Shown: positions 8,788 to 16,114, counted from the stretch's first letter. The stretch is DNA of 18,052 nt from CAZGVW01 sp964529265 (GCA_964529265.1 CAZGVW010000125.1:1-18052); one strand, 5' to 3'. Numbers and translations: made by a program. Notes: generated from the letters alone by a model not told the origin.

Positions 8788-8967
8788 ATGTGGTCATGGT
8801 CCGAAAGCGCTTACCGGGGCGCCCTCGGGCCCTCCCGGGCTGGCTTCTCATGCCCCGCCGCGGGGGACGCCGAAGTGACTGAGCCCATCGGGCGACCGGG
8901 GTTGGCTCAGGCGGATGGCCTGGGGAGACTTCCGGGGGGGGCCGCAGCCATGACGAACCGCGCATGA
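8788..8967 (+). CDS. Possible 59-residue leader ORF overlapping the ATPase start
   Basis: An open frame begins with ATG at 8788, nine bases after the phosphohexomutase stop. It ends with TGA at 8965-8967, overlapping the ATPase ATG as ATGA. That arrangement is typical of translational coupling. Against it, the G-run directly abuts the ATG with no spacer, about a quarter of third positions are A or T (more than I would expect for genes here), and the peptide (start MWSWSESAYRG) resembles nothing I know. It may be chance openness in GC-rich DNA. Confidence 0.2.
   Translation: MWSWSESAYRGALGPSRAGFSCPAAGDAEVTEPIGRPGLAQADGLGRLPGGAAAMTNRA
8879..8910. repeat. Inverted repeat between phosphohexomutase and ATPase genes
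   Basis: CTGAGCC (8879-8885) and GGCTCAG (8904-8910) are perfect complements around an 18-base GC-rich loop. There is no T-run on the plus strand, so termination is not supported. It could be an operator or an mRNA hairpin ahead of the ATPase gene. Confidence 0.4.
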
Positions 8968-10559
8968 ACATCGGAACCTTCTTCGAACACTGGGGCGTCT
9001 CTGAAAACCCCTTCGGCGCTGAGGAGGCCCGGCACGACGCCGTCTTCGGCCGCCTCGGGTTCGGGCCCACCACCCACCCCGACTTCGCCAAGATCCTGGG
9101 CAGCCTCGATCGCCCCTCCACGTCGGTGGTCTTCGGCGAGAAAGGCAGCGGCAAGACCGCGATCCGCCTCCAGATCGAGCGCCGCATCGCGCAGCACAAC
9201 GATGCGAACCCCGATGACAAGGTGCTGCTTGTCGCCTACGACGACCTGAACCCGAACCTCGATCGCTTCATCGCCTCGCTCGGCCGCCTGCCCGCGCCGC
9301 GCAAGCGCCGCCCGCCTGAAGGCCGCAGCGAATCGGGAAGCGCCGCGGCCGCGGCCCGGAACAAGGCCGAGGAAGACACGCTCCGCCGCCTGCGCCGCCT
9401 CCGCCTCGTGGACCACATGGATGGCATCCTCGGCGAAGCCGCAGCGACGGTCGTGGACGGTCTGCTGGGCGACCCGCGCGGGCCGGCCGAGATCACCCGC
9501 CACAGCGCCCGCGCCATGCGCCGCGGCCCGGGCTCCGCCCGGCGCGACCTCATGGTCCTCCAGGCCTGCTACGACCGCCCCGACAGCGCGCCCGAGCGCA
9601 CACGGCGCCTCCGTCGCCGCATCCGCGCCCCCCGCGGCGGACACGCCCTCCTCTGGAGCGTTCTGGCGCTGGGTGGCGCACTGTTGCCCGTCGGCGTCAT
9701 CGCGCTCTGGTGGTGGCAGAAAGAGCACCACCCCGATTGGCCGTGGCTCCAGGCCTTCATCATCGCGCTCGCGATCTGGGCCGCGCTGCTCTTCAAGCGC
9801 CTGGTGTGGGACACCTGGCGGCTCGGGCTCGTCGCGGCCCGCCTTTCGCGGCAACTGCGCGTGATGCATCGCCCGGCCAACTCATACCTGCGCTCGCTCT
9901 GCGTCCTGCCGCGGGAGGATGCGCGCCCGGCGACGCTGCCCTGCGACGACCTCGACGACCACCGCTACGCGATGTTCGATCGACTTCTCCGCGCGATTCG
10001 GCCGCTCGGCTTCACGGGCGTCATCGTCGTGCTCGATCGACTCGATGAACCCACGCTCGTCTCCGGCGACCCCGACCGCATGCAGGCCATCGTGTGGCCG
10101 ATGCTCAACAACAAACTGCTCCAGATGGATCGGGTCGGCTTCAAACTTCTGCTCCCGATCGAACTCCGCCATCACCTCTTCCGCGAATCCACCGCCTTCT
10201 TCCAGCAGGCCCGCTTCGATAAGCAGAATCTCATCGAGCGCCTCTCGTGGACCGGCGCCACGCTCTACGACCTAGCGAACGCGCGCCTCGCCGCCTGTCG
10301 CGTCGGAACCGGCGACACCATCAGCCTGGTCGATCTCTTCGCGGAGGATGTCTCGCGCCAGGACCTTGTTGACGCCCTCGACCAGATGCACCAGCCGCGG
10401 GACGCCTTCAAGTTCCTGTACCAATGCATCCTTGAGCACTGCTCCAACGTCACCGAGGAGGCGCCGGAGTGGCGCATCCCGCGCCTCGTGCTCGAATCCG
10501 TGCGGCGGCTGCAATCCGATCGCGTGCAGCAGCTCTACCGCGGCGTGCGGCCGGCCTGA
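8964..10559 (+). CDS. P-loop ATPase with membrane hairpin between Walker A and B (KAP-like)
   Basis: 531 residues, no exact family recognised. The N-terminus (FFEHWGVSENPFG, residues 6-18) resembles the NPF-type lead of ExeA/AAA ATPases. Walker A is GEKGSGKT (58-65, Lys64). An Arg/Ala-rich variable stretch (about 110-225) follows, then two hydrophobic helices (about 229-251 and 260-277) joined by a loop of about eight residues. A hydrophobic strand ending in Asp358 and then RLDEP (353-363) fits Walker B and its acidic neighbour. The C-terminus is helical. Membrane helices inserted into a P-loop domain are the hallmark of KAP NTPases, so this may be a distant KAP or a parallel invention. Both nucleotide motifs would be cytoplasmic. 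No Shine-Dalgarno precedes the ATG. The 3' end overlaps the convergent hydrolase gene by 25 bp. The ATPase call is firm; the role is unknown. Confidence 0.82.
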   Translation: MNIGTFFEHWGVSENPFGAEEARHDAVFGRLGFGPTTHPDFAKILGSLDRPSTSVVFGEKGSGKTAIRLQIERRIAQHNDANPDDKVLLVAYDDLNPNLDRFIASLGRLPAPRKRRPPEGRSESGSAAAAARNKAEEDTLRRLRRLRLVDHMDGILGEAAATVVDGLLGDPRGPAEITRHSARAMRRGPGSARRDLMVLQACYDRPDSAPERTRRLRRRIRAPRGGHALLWSVLALGGALLPVGVIALWWWQKEHHPDWPWLQAFIIALAIWAALLFKRLVWDTWRLGLVAARLSRQLRVMHRPANSYLRSLCVLPREDARPATLPCDDLDDHRYAMFDRLLRAIRPLGFTGVIVVLDRLDEPTLVSGDPDRMQAIVWPMLNNKLLQMDRVGFKLLLPIELRHHLFRESTAFFQQARFDKQNLIERLSWTGATLYDLANARLAACRVGTGDTISLVDLFAEDVSRQDLVDALDQMHQPRDAFKFLYQCILEHCSNVTEEAPEWRIPRLVLESVRRLQSDRVQQLYRGVRPA

Positions 10560-11491
10560 CCATCGCGCGCCCCGGCGCCGCTCGTGACGCCGCCCACAAA
10601 CTCAATCACCGCGCGGTCGAAGTCCTGCGGACGATCGAGCATGATGTGCCGCCGCGAGTCCTCGACGAACTGCACCGTCGCATTCGGAGCGGGCGCGAAG
10701 CACTCCTGCCAGTGTTCGCGCAGAGCGCCCTGCGTAAACCCCGTGAGCACCGTCGTGTCGCCGATCGCTCCCAGCACGAGCGTCGGCGGCTTCAGGTCTT
10801 TCACGTTGGGCTGAAGATCAGTCTCGTATGCCTCCAGCGCATACGCCGCGCCGACGGCCGCGGGCGTCTTCGCGAACATCGCGAGCAGGCGCTCCGCAAC
10901 TTCCGGATCAAGCACCCCCATGTACGCGCTCTCGCGCAGCCCTCTGCGCCATCCATCTTCCGTGACGTTCGCCGCGGATTGCCGCTGCGCGATCAGTCGC
11001 TGCTCGCGCTGGTGATCGGAGATCACGCCCGGGCGCGGCGGCCCCGGAAACCCGTCAACGATGATGAGCCCGCCGACCTGATCCGCGTGCTCGAGCCCCA
11101 AGCGCATCGCGATCTGCCCACCCTCCGCGTGCCCGATGACGATCGCCTGCTTCAGCCCCCGCTCGGCGATGAGCGCCGAGATCGCCGCCACCGCGTTGTC
11201 GAGGAGCGGCGTCTCACCCGCCTCCGCCGAATCCACATCCAGCCGCGGCGTCCCGCCGACGCCCGGAAGCGTCACCGCGTGCATCCGGAAGCGGTTCTGG
11301 TTCCGCTCCATGAATCCTTCCCACACCGTCCAGTCGGAGGGCGACCCTGCGACCAGCACGAGTGGGGGGCCGCTCTCGCCGCGGACCTCGACGTGGCCGA
11401 GCCGCGGCGCAGGGTCCGCCGCAGGCGCGGCCACCGCGGGCGCCATGGCGAGCGTCAGAGTGGCTACACACCTTCGAAGCCGGAATGCCAT
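10535..11491 (-). CDS. Secreted alpha/beta-hydrolase-fold protein A, nucleophile Ser replaced by Ala
   Basis: 318 residues with a signal peptide (about 1-22, cleavage after Ala-Val-Ala). The fold is clear from LVLVAGSPSDWTVW, the AVTLPGVGG oxyanion region and the elbow VIGHAEGGQIA. The elbow should be Gly-His-Ser-x-Gly-Gly but position 122 is Ala (codon GCG), so the nucleophile is absent. A candidate acid (Asp245) and His282 (RRHIMLDRP) remain, with the His one residue closer to the DRP motif than I recall for relatives. AAGGAG nine bases upstream supports the start. It lies 45 bp downstream of pyrF in the operon begun by paralogue B, with which it shares DWTVWE-FM-RN. It is probably a non-hydrolytic binding protein or a hydrolase with altered chemistry. 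The fold is certain, inactivity is inferred. Confidence 0.88.
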   Translation of the reverse strand: MAFRLRRCVATLTLAMAPAVAAPAADPAPRLGHVEVRGESGPPLVLVAGSPSDWTVWEGFMERNQNRFRMHAVTLPGVGGTPRLDVDSAEAGETPLLDNAVAAISALIAERGLKQAIVIGHAEGGQIAMRLGLEHADQVGGLIIVDGFPGPPRPGVISDHQREQRLIAQRQSAANVTEDGWRRGLRESAYMGVLDPEVAERLLAMFAKTPAAVGAAYALEAYETDLQPNVKDLKPPTLVLGAIGDTTVLTGFTQGALREHWQECFAPAPNATVQFVEDSRRHIMLDRPQDFDRAVIEFVGGVTSGAGARDGQAGRTPR

Positions 11492-11536
11492 GCGCTGCCG
11501 CTCCTTCTCGTGCCGCGAGATTCGCCGACCATACCG

Positions 11537-12493
11537 CTAGGCCGGGCCCGCCGTCAGTGTGGCGACCTCATCCGCAAACCGCCTCGCCGCGTCCCGGATC
11601 GCCACCCGCCAGTCCTTGCCCCCCGACGCCTCCGGGTACAGCACCGACCGGCTCGCCGTCACGATCGCCCCACCCCGCCGCGAGCCCCCCGCCGGATCCC
11701 CTTGGAACAAAGCCCGCACCGTCTCGATGGTTCCGCCTTGGGCCCCGAATCCCGGCGCGAGAAGCATCTGCCGCGGCATCCGGGCCCGCAGGGCCTCCGC
11801 GTCCCGCGGCTTGGTCGCCGCGACCACCGCCCCGACGTCGCTGTAGCCGCGGGCGCCGATGCGGCCCTCTCCGGCCGCTGCGACGCCATCCGCCATCGCC
11901 TCTGCGATGGTCCGGCCACCCTCCAGCCGCGCTGACTGCGTGACATCGCTCCCGGGGTTGCTCGTTCGCACCAGGACGAACACGCCGCGCCCGCGCCACT
12001 GATCCGTCAGGTATGGCGCCACCGTGTCGAAGCCCAGCGATGCATTCACCGTCAGCGCATCCGCCCCCATGCCGCGCTCCCGATCGAACGCCGCCGCGGC
12101 GTAGTGCTCCGCCGTCACGCCGATGTCGCCGCGCTTCGCATCGAGAATCGTGATGAACCCGCGCTCCCGCGCCGCATCGATGGTCCGCTTCAGCGCGCCC
12201 GCGCCCTCAGCGCCGTAGCGATCAAAGCAGGCGGATTGCGCCTTCACGACCCTCGCCACGCCCGCCACCGCATCCAGAACGCCCAGGCAGAATGCTTCGA
12301 TGGCCTGAGCCGCCGCGCGCGCTCCCGCCTGCGAAGGTGCGAGCGCCGCGGGCAGCTTCTCGATCACCGGATCAAGCCCGATGCACGCGGGAGCGCCGCA
12401 GCGCTCCATCGCCTCGATGAGGCGGTCTGCGAAATGCCCCGGCGCGGGGGCCGGGGCCGGGGGCGCGGAGGCCGCCGACCCGCCGCTCGTCAC
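11537..12493 (-). CDS. pyrF: Orotidine 5'-phosphate decarboxylase, long (type 2) form
   Basis: 318 residues. It decarboxylates OMP to UMP, the last step of de novo pyrimidine synthesis, in the cytoplasm. Seen: CIGLDP near residue 37, the catalytic DAKRGDIG block with Asp118, Lys120 and Asp123, then NASLGFDTVAPYL and the phosphate-binding LAPGFGAQGG. These are type 2 PyrF signatures. The start is GTG at 12493, overlapping the upstream hydrolase stop as GTGA, so translation is probably coupled. It gives a 19-residue low-complexity Ala/Pro extension before FADRLIEAM that is not needed by the family. No other pyr gene is nearby. Being placed between two secreted hydrolase paralogues is odd and has no metabolic explanation that I can see. 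Confidence 0.97.
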   Translation of the reverse strand: MTSGGSAASAPPAPAPAPGHFADRLIEAMERCGAPACIGLDPVIEKLPAALAPSQAGARAAAQAIEAFCLGVLDAVAGVARVVKAQSACFDRYGAEGAGALKRTIDAARERGFITILDAKRGDIGVTAEHYAAAAFDRERGMGADALTVNASLGFDTVAPYLTDQWRGRGVFVLVRTSNPGSDVTQSARLEGGRTIAEAMADGVAAAGEGRIGARGYSDVGAVVAATKPRDAEALRARMPRQMLLAPGFGAQGGTIETVRALFQGDPAGGSRRGGAIVTASRSVLYPEASGGKDWRVAIRDAARRFADEVATLTAGPA

Positions 12494-13557
12494 TTCGGCG
12501 CCTCGACGCCACCCTCGTCCTTGGGCTCGCCCGCGGGCCGTGCCTCCGAGCGCCGCGGCGGAACCTGGTCGAACAGTTCCCTGTCCGCGAGGTAGTCGGC
12601 GACTGTCCGGTCGAACTGATCCGGCCGGTCATGGATGATCATCGGCCGCGAACGCGAAAACGTCACCACCTGCGCCTCGAACACGTCGCGCATGATCGAT
12701 CGGGAAATTTCCTTGGACTTCCGCGCCTGCGCCCCCATCGAAGCCACGCCCGCGTCCTCACCGATCGCATAGATGACCAGCCGCGGCTGCTTGTTCAGCC
12801 GAAGCGTCTCCGCGAGATCCGTCCGCATGAGTTCGGTGAGCACCAGAGCGTTGACCTGCCGCGATGTTTTCCTCATCATCCCGGCCATCTTCTCATTGAA
12901 CTGTGAATCGAGGCTGAGCGCGGTTGTGTCCAGCATCTTCTCCCAGTCCTCCTCCGCGAACTCCTCGAACTTCGGGGCAAGCGCGTCCACCATTTCGTTC
13001 CGCTGCCACGGCGGAAGCACACCCGTCGGCCCGATCGGCAGCGCCGGCAGCATCGCATCCACAGCGATCACGCGCGAAACCTTGCTCGGATGCTCCGCAG
13101 CGAGCCGCACCGCCAGGAACCCGCCCAGCGACGATTGCCCCATGACCACCGGCTGCTCCAGCCCCTGCTCATCGATCACCTGCGCCAGCGCCGCGACGGC
13201 ATTGTCCATCCACGGCGTGCGCGACGGGGGCGCTGCGCCTTCGGCCGGCGCGTCAACGGGCGCTTCGGGCGCGGGCGGCGGCGCCGATCCGCCGAACCCC
13301 GGCAGCGTCACGGCGCACATCGTGTATGCGTTCCCGTTGCGGTCCATGAACTCCTCCCACACCGTCCAGTCGTGCGGCGAGAGACCGGGGATGAGCAGCA
13401 TCGCCTGCGGACCGCTGCCGCGGCGCTCCACGTGCGCCGCCGGCGTCACCTCGGCCAGCGCCGCCGCCGCCGAGCCCATCGCGATCGCCGCCGCGCACAC
13501 GAGCCGGCCGAGGCGCCGCGCGCCGCCGCCGATCGTCTCATAACCCCTGAGCATCAT
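12490..13557 (-). CDS. Secreted alpha/beta-hydrolase-fold protein B, altered catalytic site
   Basis: 355 residues from ATG 13557, with GGGAGA six bases upstream. A signal peptide is predicted (about 1-35, cleavage after Ala-Leu-Ala). It shares with paralogue A the stretches DWTVWEEFMDRN, AVTLPGFGG and WMDNAVAAL. The elbow is GQSSLGG: nucleophile candidate Ser143, with Gln141 at the usual small position and one extra residue compared with A. At the C-terminus, where relatives have Arg-His before the IM-D-P motif, this protein reads Arg304-Pro305-MIIHDRP, so the catalytic His is replaced by Pro. His309 lies four residues later and might or might not compensate. A Pro/Ala-rich insertion lies at about residues 100-120. 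It is the first gene of a three-gene operon with pyrF and paralogue A. Fold sure, catalysis doubtful. Confidence 0.88.
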   Translation of the reverse strand: MMLRGYETIGGGARRLGRLVCAAAIAMGSAAAALAEVTPAAHVERRGSGPQAMLLIPGLSPHDWTVWEEFMDRNGNAYTMCAVTLPGFGGSAPPPAPEAPVDAPAEGAAPPSRTPWMDNAVAALAQVIDEQGLEQPVVMGQSSLGGFLAVRLAAEHPSKVSRVIAVDAMLPALPIGPTGVLPPWQRNEMVDALAPKFEEFAEEDWEKMLDTTALSLDSQFNEKMAGMMRKTSRQVNALVLTELMRTDLAETLRLNKQPRLVIYAIGEDAGVASMGAQARKSKEISRSIMRDVFEAQVVTFSRSRPMIIHDRPDQFDRTVADYLADRELFDQVPPRRSEARPAGEPKDEGGVEAPK

Positions 13558-13563
13558 GGTCGT

Positions 13564-13569
13564 TCTCCC
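13564..13569 (-). promoter_or_regulatory. Shine-Dalgarno deciding the hydrolase B start
   Basis: GGGAGA on the minus strand ends six bases before the ATG at 13557 and selects this start over an in-frame ATG at 13590. The 13557 start also leaves a well-formed signal peptide. Confidence 0.7.
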
Positions 13570-13623
13570 TGAGAGTGGCCTGTTGTTCATTTGTTCCCGT
13601 AGATCGACACGCTACAGCCTGCG

Positions 13624-13629
13624 ATTCTA
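13624..13629 (-). promoter_or_regulatory. Weak candidate -10 box for the hydrolase-pyrF operon
   Basis: TAGAAT on the minus strand, preceded by GTG, is five of six bases from the consensus, about 67 bases before the ATG at 13557. No -35 match is seen at 16-18 bp. The 155-bp gap it lies in (13558-13712) holds nothing else that I recognise. Confidence 0.25.
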
Positions 13630-13712
13630 CACGGTTGCGGGAAAGGGCGATGCAGCGCCGACAGCCGCGCGCACGCCGACTCTTCTCGGACTCGCGCTCG
13701 CGCTTTCCTTAT

Positions 13713-14909
13713 TCAGGCTTCAGCCGCCGACCCCGATCGCCGCCCCAGCGCCTCGCGCGCCGCCTCCACCGCCTCCACCGCCTCACCCGCGCTCACCCGC
13801 GCCGCCCCCCGCGCCTCGAGCGCCCGCGCCAGCGCCTCCACGCCCGCCAGCGTGTCGGCATCCGTCACCGCGCCCATGTGCGAGAACCGCAGCATCCGCC
13901 CGCGCCACTGATCCTGCCCCGGCGCAAACCGCACCCCCATCCGCGCGCACTCCCGCACCACGTCATCTCCCACGCCCTCCGGCCCAGCCTTCGGATACAC
14001 CAGCCCCGTCACCGAATCCCCCGGTGCGCTCGTCGCCGGCCGCATCCCGAGCGCCGCGCCCCCCGCCCGCGCCGCCCGCGCCCGCCGCGATGTCTCCGCC
14101 CACACGCGCTCCACGCCCTGCTCCAGAATCATCGAAAGCGCCTCGCGCAGCCCGAACCACAGACTCACCGCCGGCGTGAACGGCGGCGCGCCCTTCGCGT
14201 GCCCCTTCAAGTACCCCCGCAGGTCCAGATACGCCGGCGCCGCGCACTCCTCCGCCGAAACCTCCCGAAGCCGCTCCTGCGCGCGCCCGCTCACGCTCAC
14301 GAACGAAAGCCCCGGCGACATCATCAGCGCCTTCTGGCTCCCCGTGACCACCACATCCACGCCCCAAGCATCCGTCTCCAGCGGAATCGCCCCCAGCGAA
14401 CTGATCGCATCCACGATCACGATCGCCTGCGGCGCCACCTTGCGCACCACCGCCGCAAGACCCCGCACATCGTTCACCGCCGTCGTGCTCGTCTCGCACT
14501 GCACCAGCGTCACCGCCGCCGCATCCGCGCAGCCCGCGAGCGCCCGCTCCACGTCCCCCTCCATATTCGCCTCGCCCCACTCCGCATTCACCTTCACGTG
14601 CCGCAGATCGAACCGCTGCGCCCACCGGTCATATGTTCCCTGCCACCGCTCCCCGAAGCGCCCGCACGCCAGCGAAGCCACCCTGTCCCCCGCCCGCAGC
14701 ATCGATAACTGCGCCGCCTCGAACGCCGCGCTCCCCGATCCCGCCAGCGTCACCACCGGCGCCTTCGTCCGGAACACCTCCTGCAATCCGCGCGAACACT
14801 CCGCGTACAGCGCCTCGAACTCCGCCGTGCGATGGTGGATCATCGGCCGCGCCATCGCCTCGCGCACGCGCTCCGGAACCGGCGTCGGACCTGGTGTAAG
14901 CAGGATCAT
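13713..14909 (-). CDS. Class V PLP-dependent aminotransferase (alanine-glyoxylate/serine-pyruvate type)
   Basis: 398 residues. The start MILLTPGPTPVPERV with an HHRTAEFE motif nearby is the hallmark of the alanine-glyoxylate/serine-pyruvate aminotransferase group. The substrate site includes AGSGSAAFEA. The cofactor Asp lies in IVDAISSLGA, and the Schiff-base Lys193 in VTGSQKALMMSPGL. A C-terminal Arg motif (RFSHMGAV) binds the carboxylate. The expected role is amino transfer between small amino acids and keto acids, possibly photorespiration-like glyoxylate handling or serine metabolism; the exact substrate cannot be told. The start at 14909 is preceded by TACGAT seven bases upstream and no Shine-Dalgarno. 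The C-terminus ends in a low-complexity Ala/Glu/Arg helix. It diverges from the DUF971 gene across 58 bp. Confidence 0.93.
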   Translation of the reverse strand: MILLTPGPTPVPERVREAMARPMIHHRTAEFEALYAECSRGLQEVFRTKAPVVTLAGSGSAAFEAAQLSMLRAGDRVASLACGRFGERWQGTYDRWAQRFDLRHVKVNAEWGEANMEGDVERALAGCADAAAVTLVQCETSTTAVNDVRGLAAVVRKVAPQAIVIVDAISSLGAIPLETDAWGVDVVVTGSQKALMMSPGLSFVSVSGRAQERLREVSAEECAAPAYLDLRGYLKGHAKGAPPFTPAVSLWFGLREALSMILEQGVERVWAETSRRARAARAGGAALGMRPATSAPGDSVTGLVYPKAGPEGVGDDVVRECARMGVRFAPGQDQWRGRMLRFSHMGAVTDADTLAGVEALARALEARGAARVSAGEAVEAVEAAREALGRRSGSAAEA

Positions 14910-14916
14910 CGCGCGA

Positions 14917-14922
14917 ATCGTA
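14917..14922 (-). promoter_or_regulatory. Candidate leaderless -10 box for the aminotransferase (TACGAT)
   Basis: TACGAT on the minus strand lies seven bases before the ATG at 14909, with no Shine-Dalgarno in between. It mirrors the box at 14956-14961 on the other strand. Confidence 0.4.
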
Positions 14923-14955
14923 GATCCCCCGCGCCGGAAGCGCCGCACCCCGCGA

Positions 14956-14961
14956 TACCAT
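14956..14961 (+). promoter_or_regulatory. Candidate leaderless -10 box for the DUF971 gene (TACCAT)
   Basis: TACCAT followed by six C lies directly before the GTG at 14968. No Shine-Dalgarno is possible in this leader, which makes a leaderless transcript the simplest reading. Confidence 0.4.
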
Positions 14962-14967
14962 CCCCCC

Positions 14968-15363
14968 GTGACCGCCCCGCCCCGCAACCTCGACCTCAAA
15001 AAAGACCGCGGCCTCACCGTCGAATGGGCCGATGGCTCAACCTCCTACTACTCCGTCGCCTACCTCCGTCGCATGTCCCCCTCCGCCGAAGCCCGCGAAC
15101 TCCGCGAGCAACTCGCCAGGAACCCCCTCACCGTCCTCCCCTCCACACCCGCCCGCCCCGGGGCCGATCCGGGCGCACTGGAAGCCATCGACGCCGAACT
15201 CGTCGGCAACTACGCCATCCGCATCGTCTTCAGCGATGGCCACCGCACCGGCCTCTTCTCCTGGGACTACCTCCGCCAGATCGATCCCCAACGAGCCCGA
15301 AGCGCAAGCGAGGGACCGCCCAGCGGCCCACCCGCCACCGCTCCCGACAAGCCCGCCACCTGA
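14968..15363 (+). CDS. DUF971 (gamma-butyrobetaine hydroxylase N-terminal-like) protein
   Basis: 131 residues. Two conserved blocks identify the family: LTVEWADGSTSYYSVAYLRR followed by MSPSAEAREL, and AIRIVFSDGHRTGLFSWDYL. The SPSAE form, rather than the Cys-rich form, is usual in stand-alone bacterial members. The molecular function is not firmly established; links to Fe-S or metal handling have been suggested from homologous domains. GTG at 14968 is the only start giving the whole first block. The tail after Asp-Pro is a Ser/Pro/Ala-rich extension. The PP2C-like gene begins 14 bases downstream on the same strand, so the two are likely co-transcribed. Confidence 0.92.
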   Translation: MTAPPRNLDLKKDRGLTVEWADGSTSYYSVAYLRRMSPSAEARELREQLARNPLTVLPSTPARPGADPGALEAIDAELVGNYAIRIVFSDGHRTGLFSWDYLRQIDPQRARSASEGPPSGPPATAPDKPAT

Positions 15364-15377
15364 CCGAGCCCGCACAC

Positions 15378-16100
15378 GTGGAACTCGCCACCATCGTCTC
15401 CGCACGCGATCCTGCAGCCCCGCTCCACGATCTGCGCGTCGATCGCCTCTCCGAAGACGCCGCCCTCATCGCCCTCGCCTCCTCCACCGCCCCCGGCGCC
15501 CCCGGCGCCCCCGGCCCCGCCGCAAACGCCTGCGCCGCCGCCCTCGACCGTCTCCGCGCCTTGGAGCCCCGCAAGTGGCGCAAGCACAAATCGTGGGAGC
15601 GCCTCATGCGCGACCTCGATGAAGCCCTCCGCGGCCCGGCGCCCGGCGCAGGAAGCCCCGCCACAGCGGCGCCCTCCGTAATCCCCGCCCCCGTCTCCCT
15701 CCTCATCATCGCCCTCGATGGCGCCCACGTCTTCGGCGCCTCCGTCGGCGAGTGCGCCGCGTGGATGCTCCGCCGCGGTTTCAACCACGAACTCACCTCC
15801 CACGAACTCCTCCGCGCCCACCTCGGCGCGGCCGACGACCTCGCCGCCGATCGCGCCCTTGCCTCCTGCGCCTTCGAATCCACGCTCCCCGGCCCCACCG
15901 ATGACAACGCCCGAGGCGGCGGCGCCCTCCTCCTCATGACCCGCGGCCTCTGGAAGCACGTCGAGCAATCCCACCTCTTCGACGCCGCCCTCCATATGTC
16001 CCCCGAGCGCGCCGTCGCACGCCTCGACGAACTCGCCCGCTGGCGCTTCAACGGCACACTCGCCGAGGACTTTGCCGCCGCCGTCATCCGCCGCCGCTGA
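15378..16100 (+). CDS. PP2C-like protein lacking metal-binding Asp residues (pseudo-phosphatase)
   Basis: 240 residues from GTG 15378; the frame is open further upstream but overlaps the DUF971 gene. The core VSLLIIALDGAHVFGASVGE resembles the PP2C strand pair that ends in VGDSRAY. GGALLLMTRGLWKHVEQ matches the block usually written SDGLWEHV, and AEDFAAAVI matches the terminal D-D-x-T block. However, the central Asp is Arg (TRGLW), the VGD Asp is Glu, and the early DGMGG motif is replaced by an Ala/Gly/Pro stretch (ASSTAPGAPGAP). Only the final Asp ligand seems retained. A Trp/Lys/Arg-rich helix (RKWRKHKSWERLMRDLDEAL) lies between. I infer a catalytically dead PP2C-fold protein. The family call is moderate because it rests on motif resemblance only. 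Confidence 0.55.
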   Translation: MELATIVSARDPAAPLHDLRVDRLSEDAALIALASSTAPGAPGAPGPAANACAAALDRLRALEPRKWRKHKSWERLMRDLDEALRGPAPGAGSPATAAPSVIPAPVSLLIIALDGAHVFGASVGECAAWMLRRGFNHELTSHELLRAHLGAADDLAADRALASCAFESTLPGPTDDNARGGGALLLMTRGLWKHVEQSHLFDAALHMSPERAVARLDELARWRFNGTLAEDFAAAVIRRR

Positions 16101-16114
16101 GTCGCGGCGCGCAA

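Noticed and set aside
8796..8882. 28-codon Arg-rich plus-strand frame
   Set aside because: It has a plausible G-run upstream, but rare-type codons and no similarity; it competes with the 8788-8967 frame, and neither is well supported.
10469..11935. A plus-strand frame open for 488 codons
   Set aside because: Antisense to hydrolase A and pyrF, both of which have strong family motifs; the frame encodes low-complexity Arg-rich sequence.
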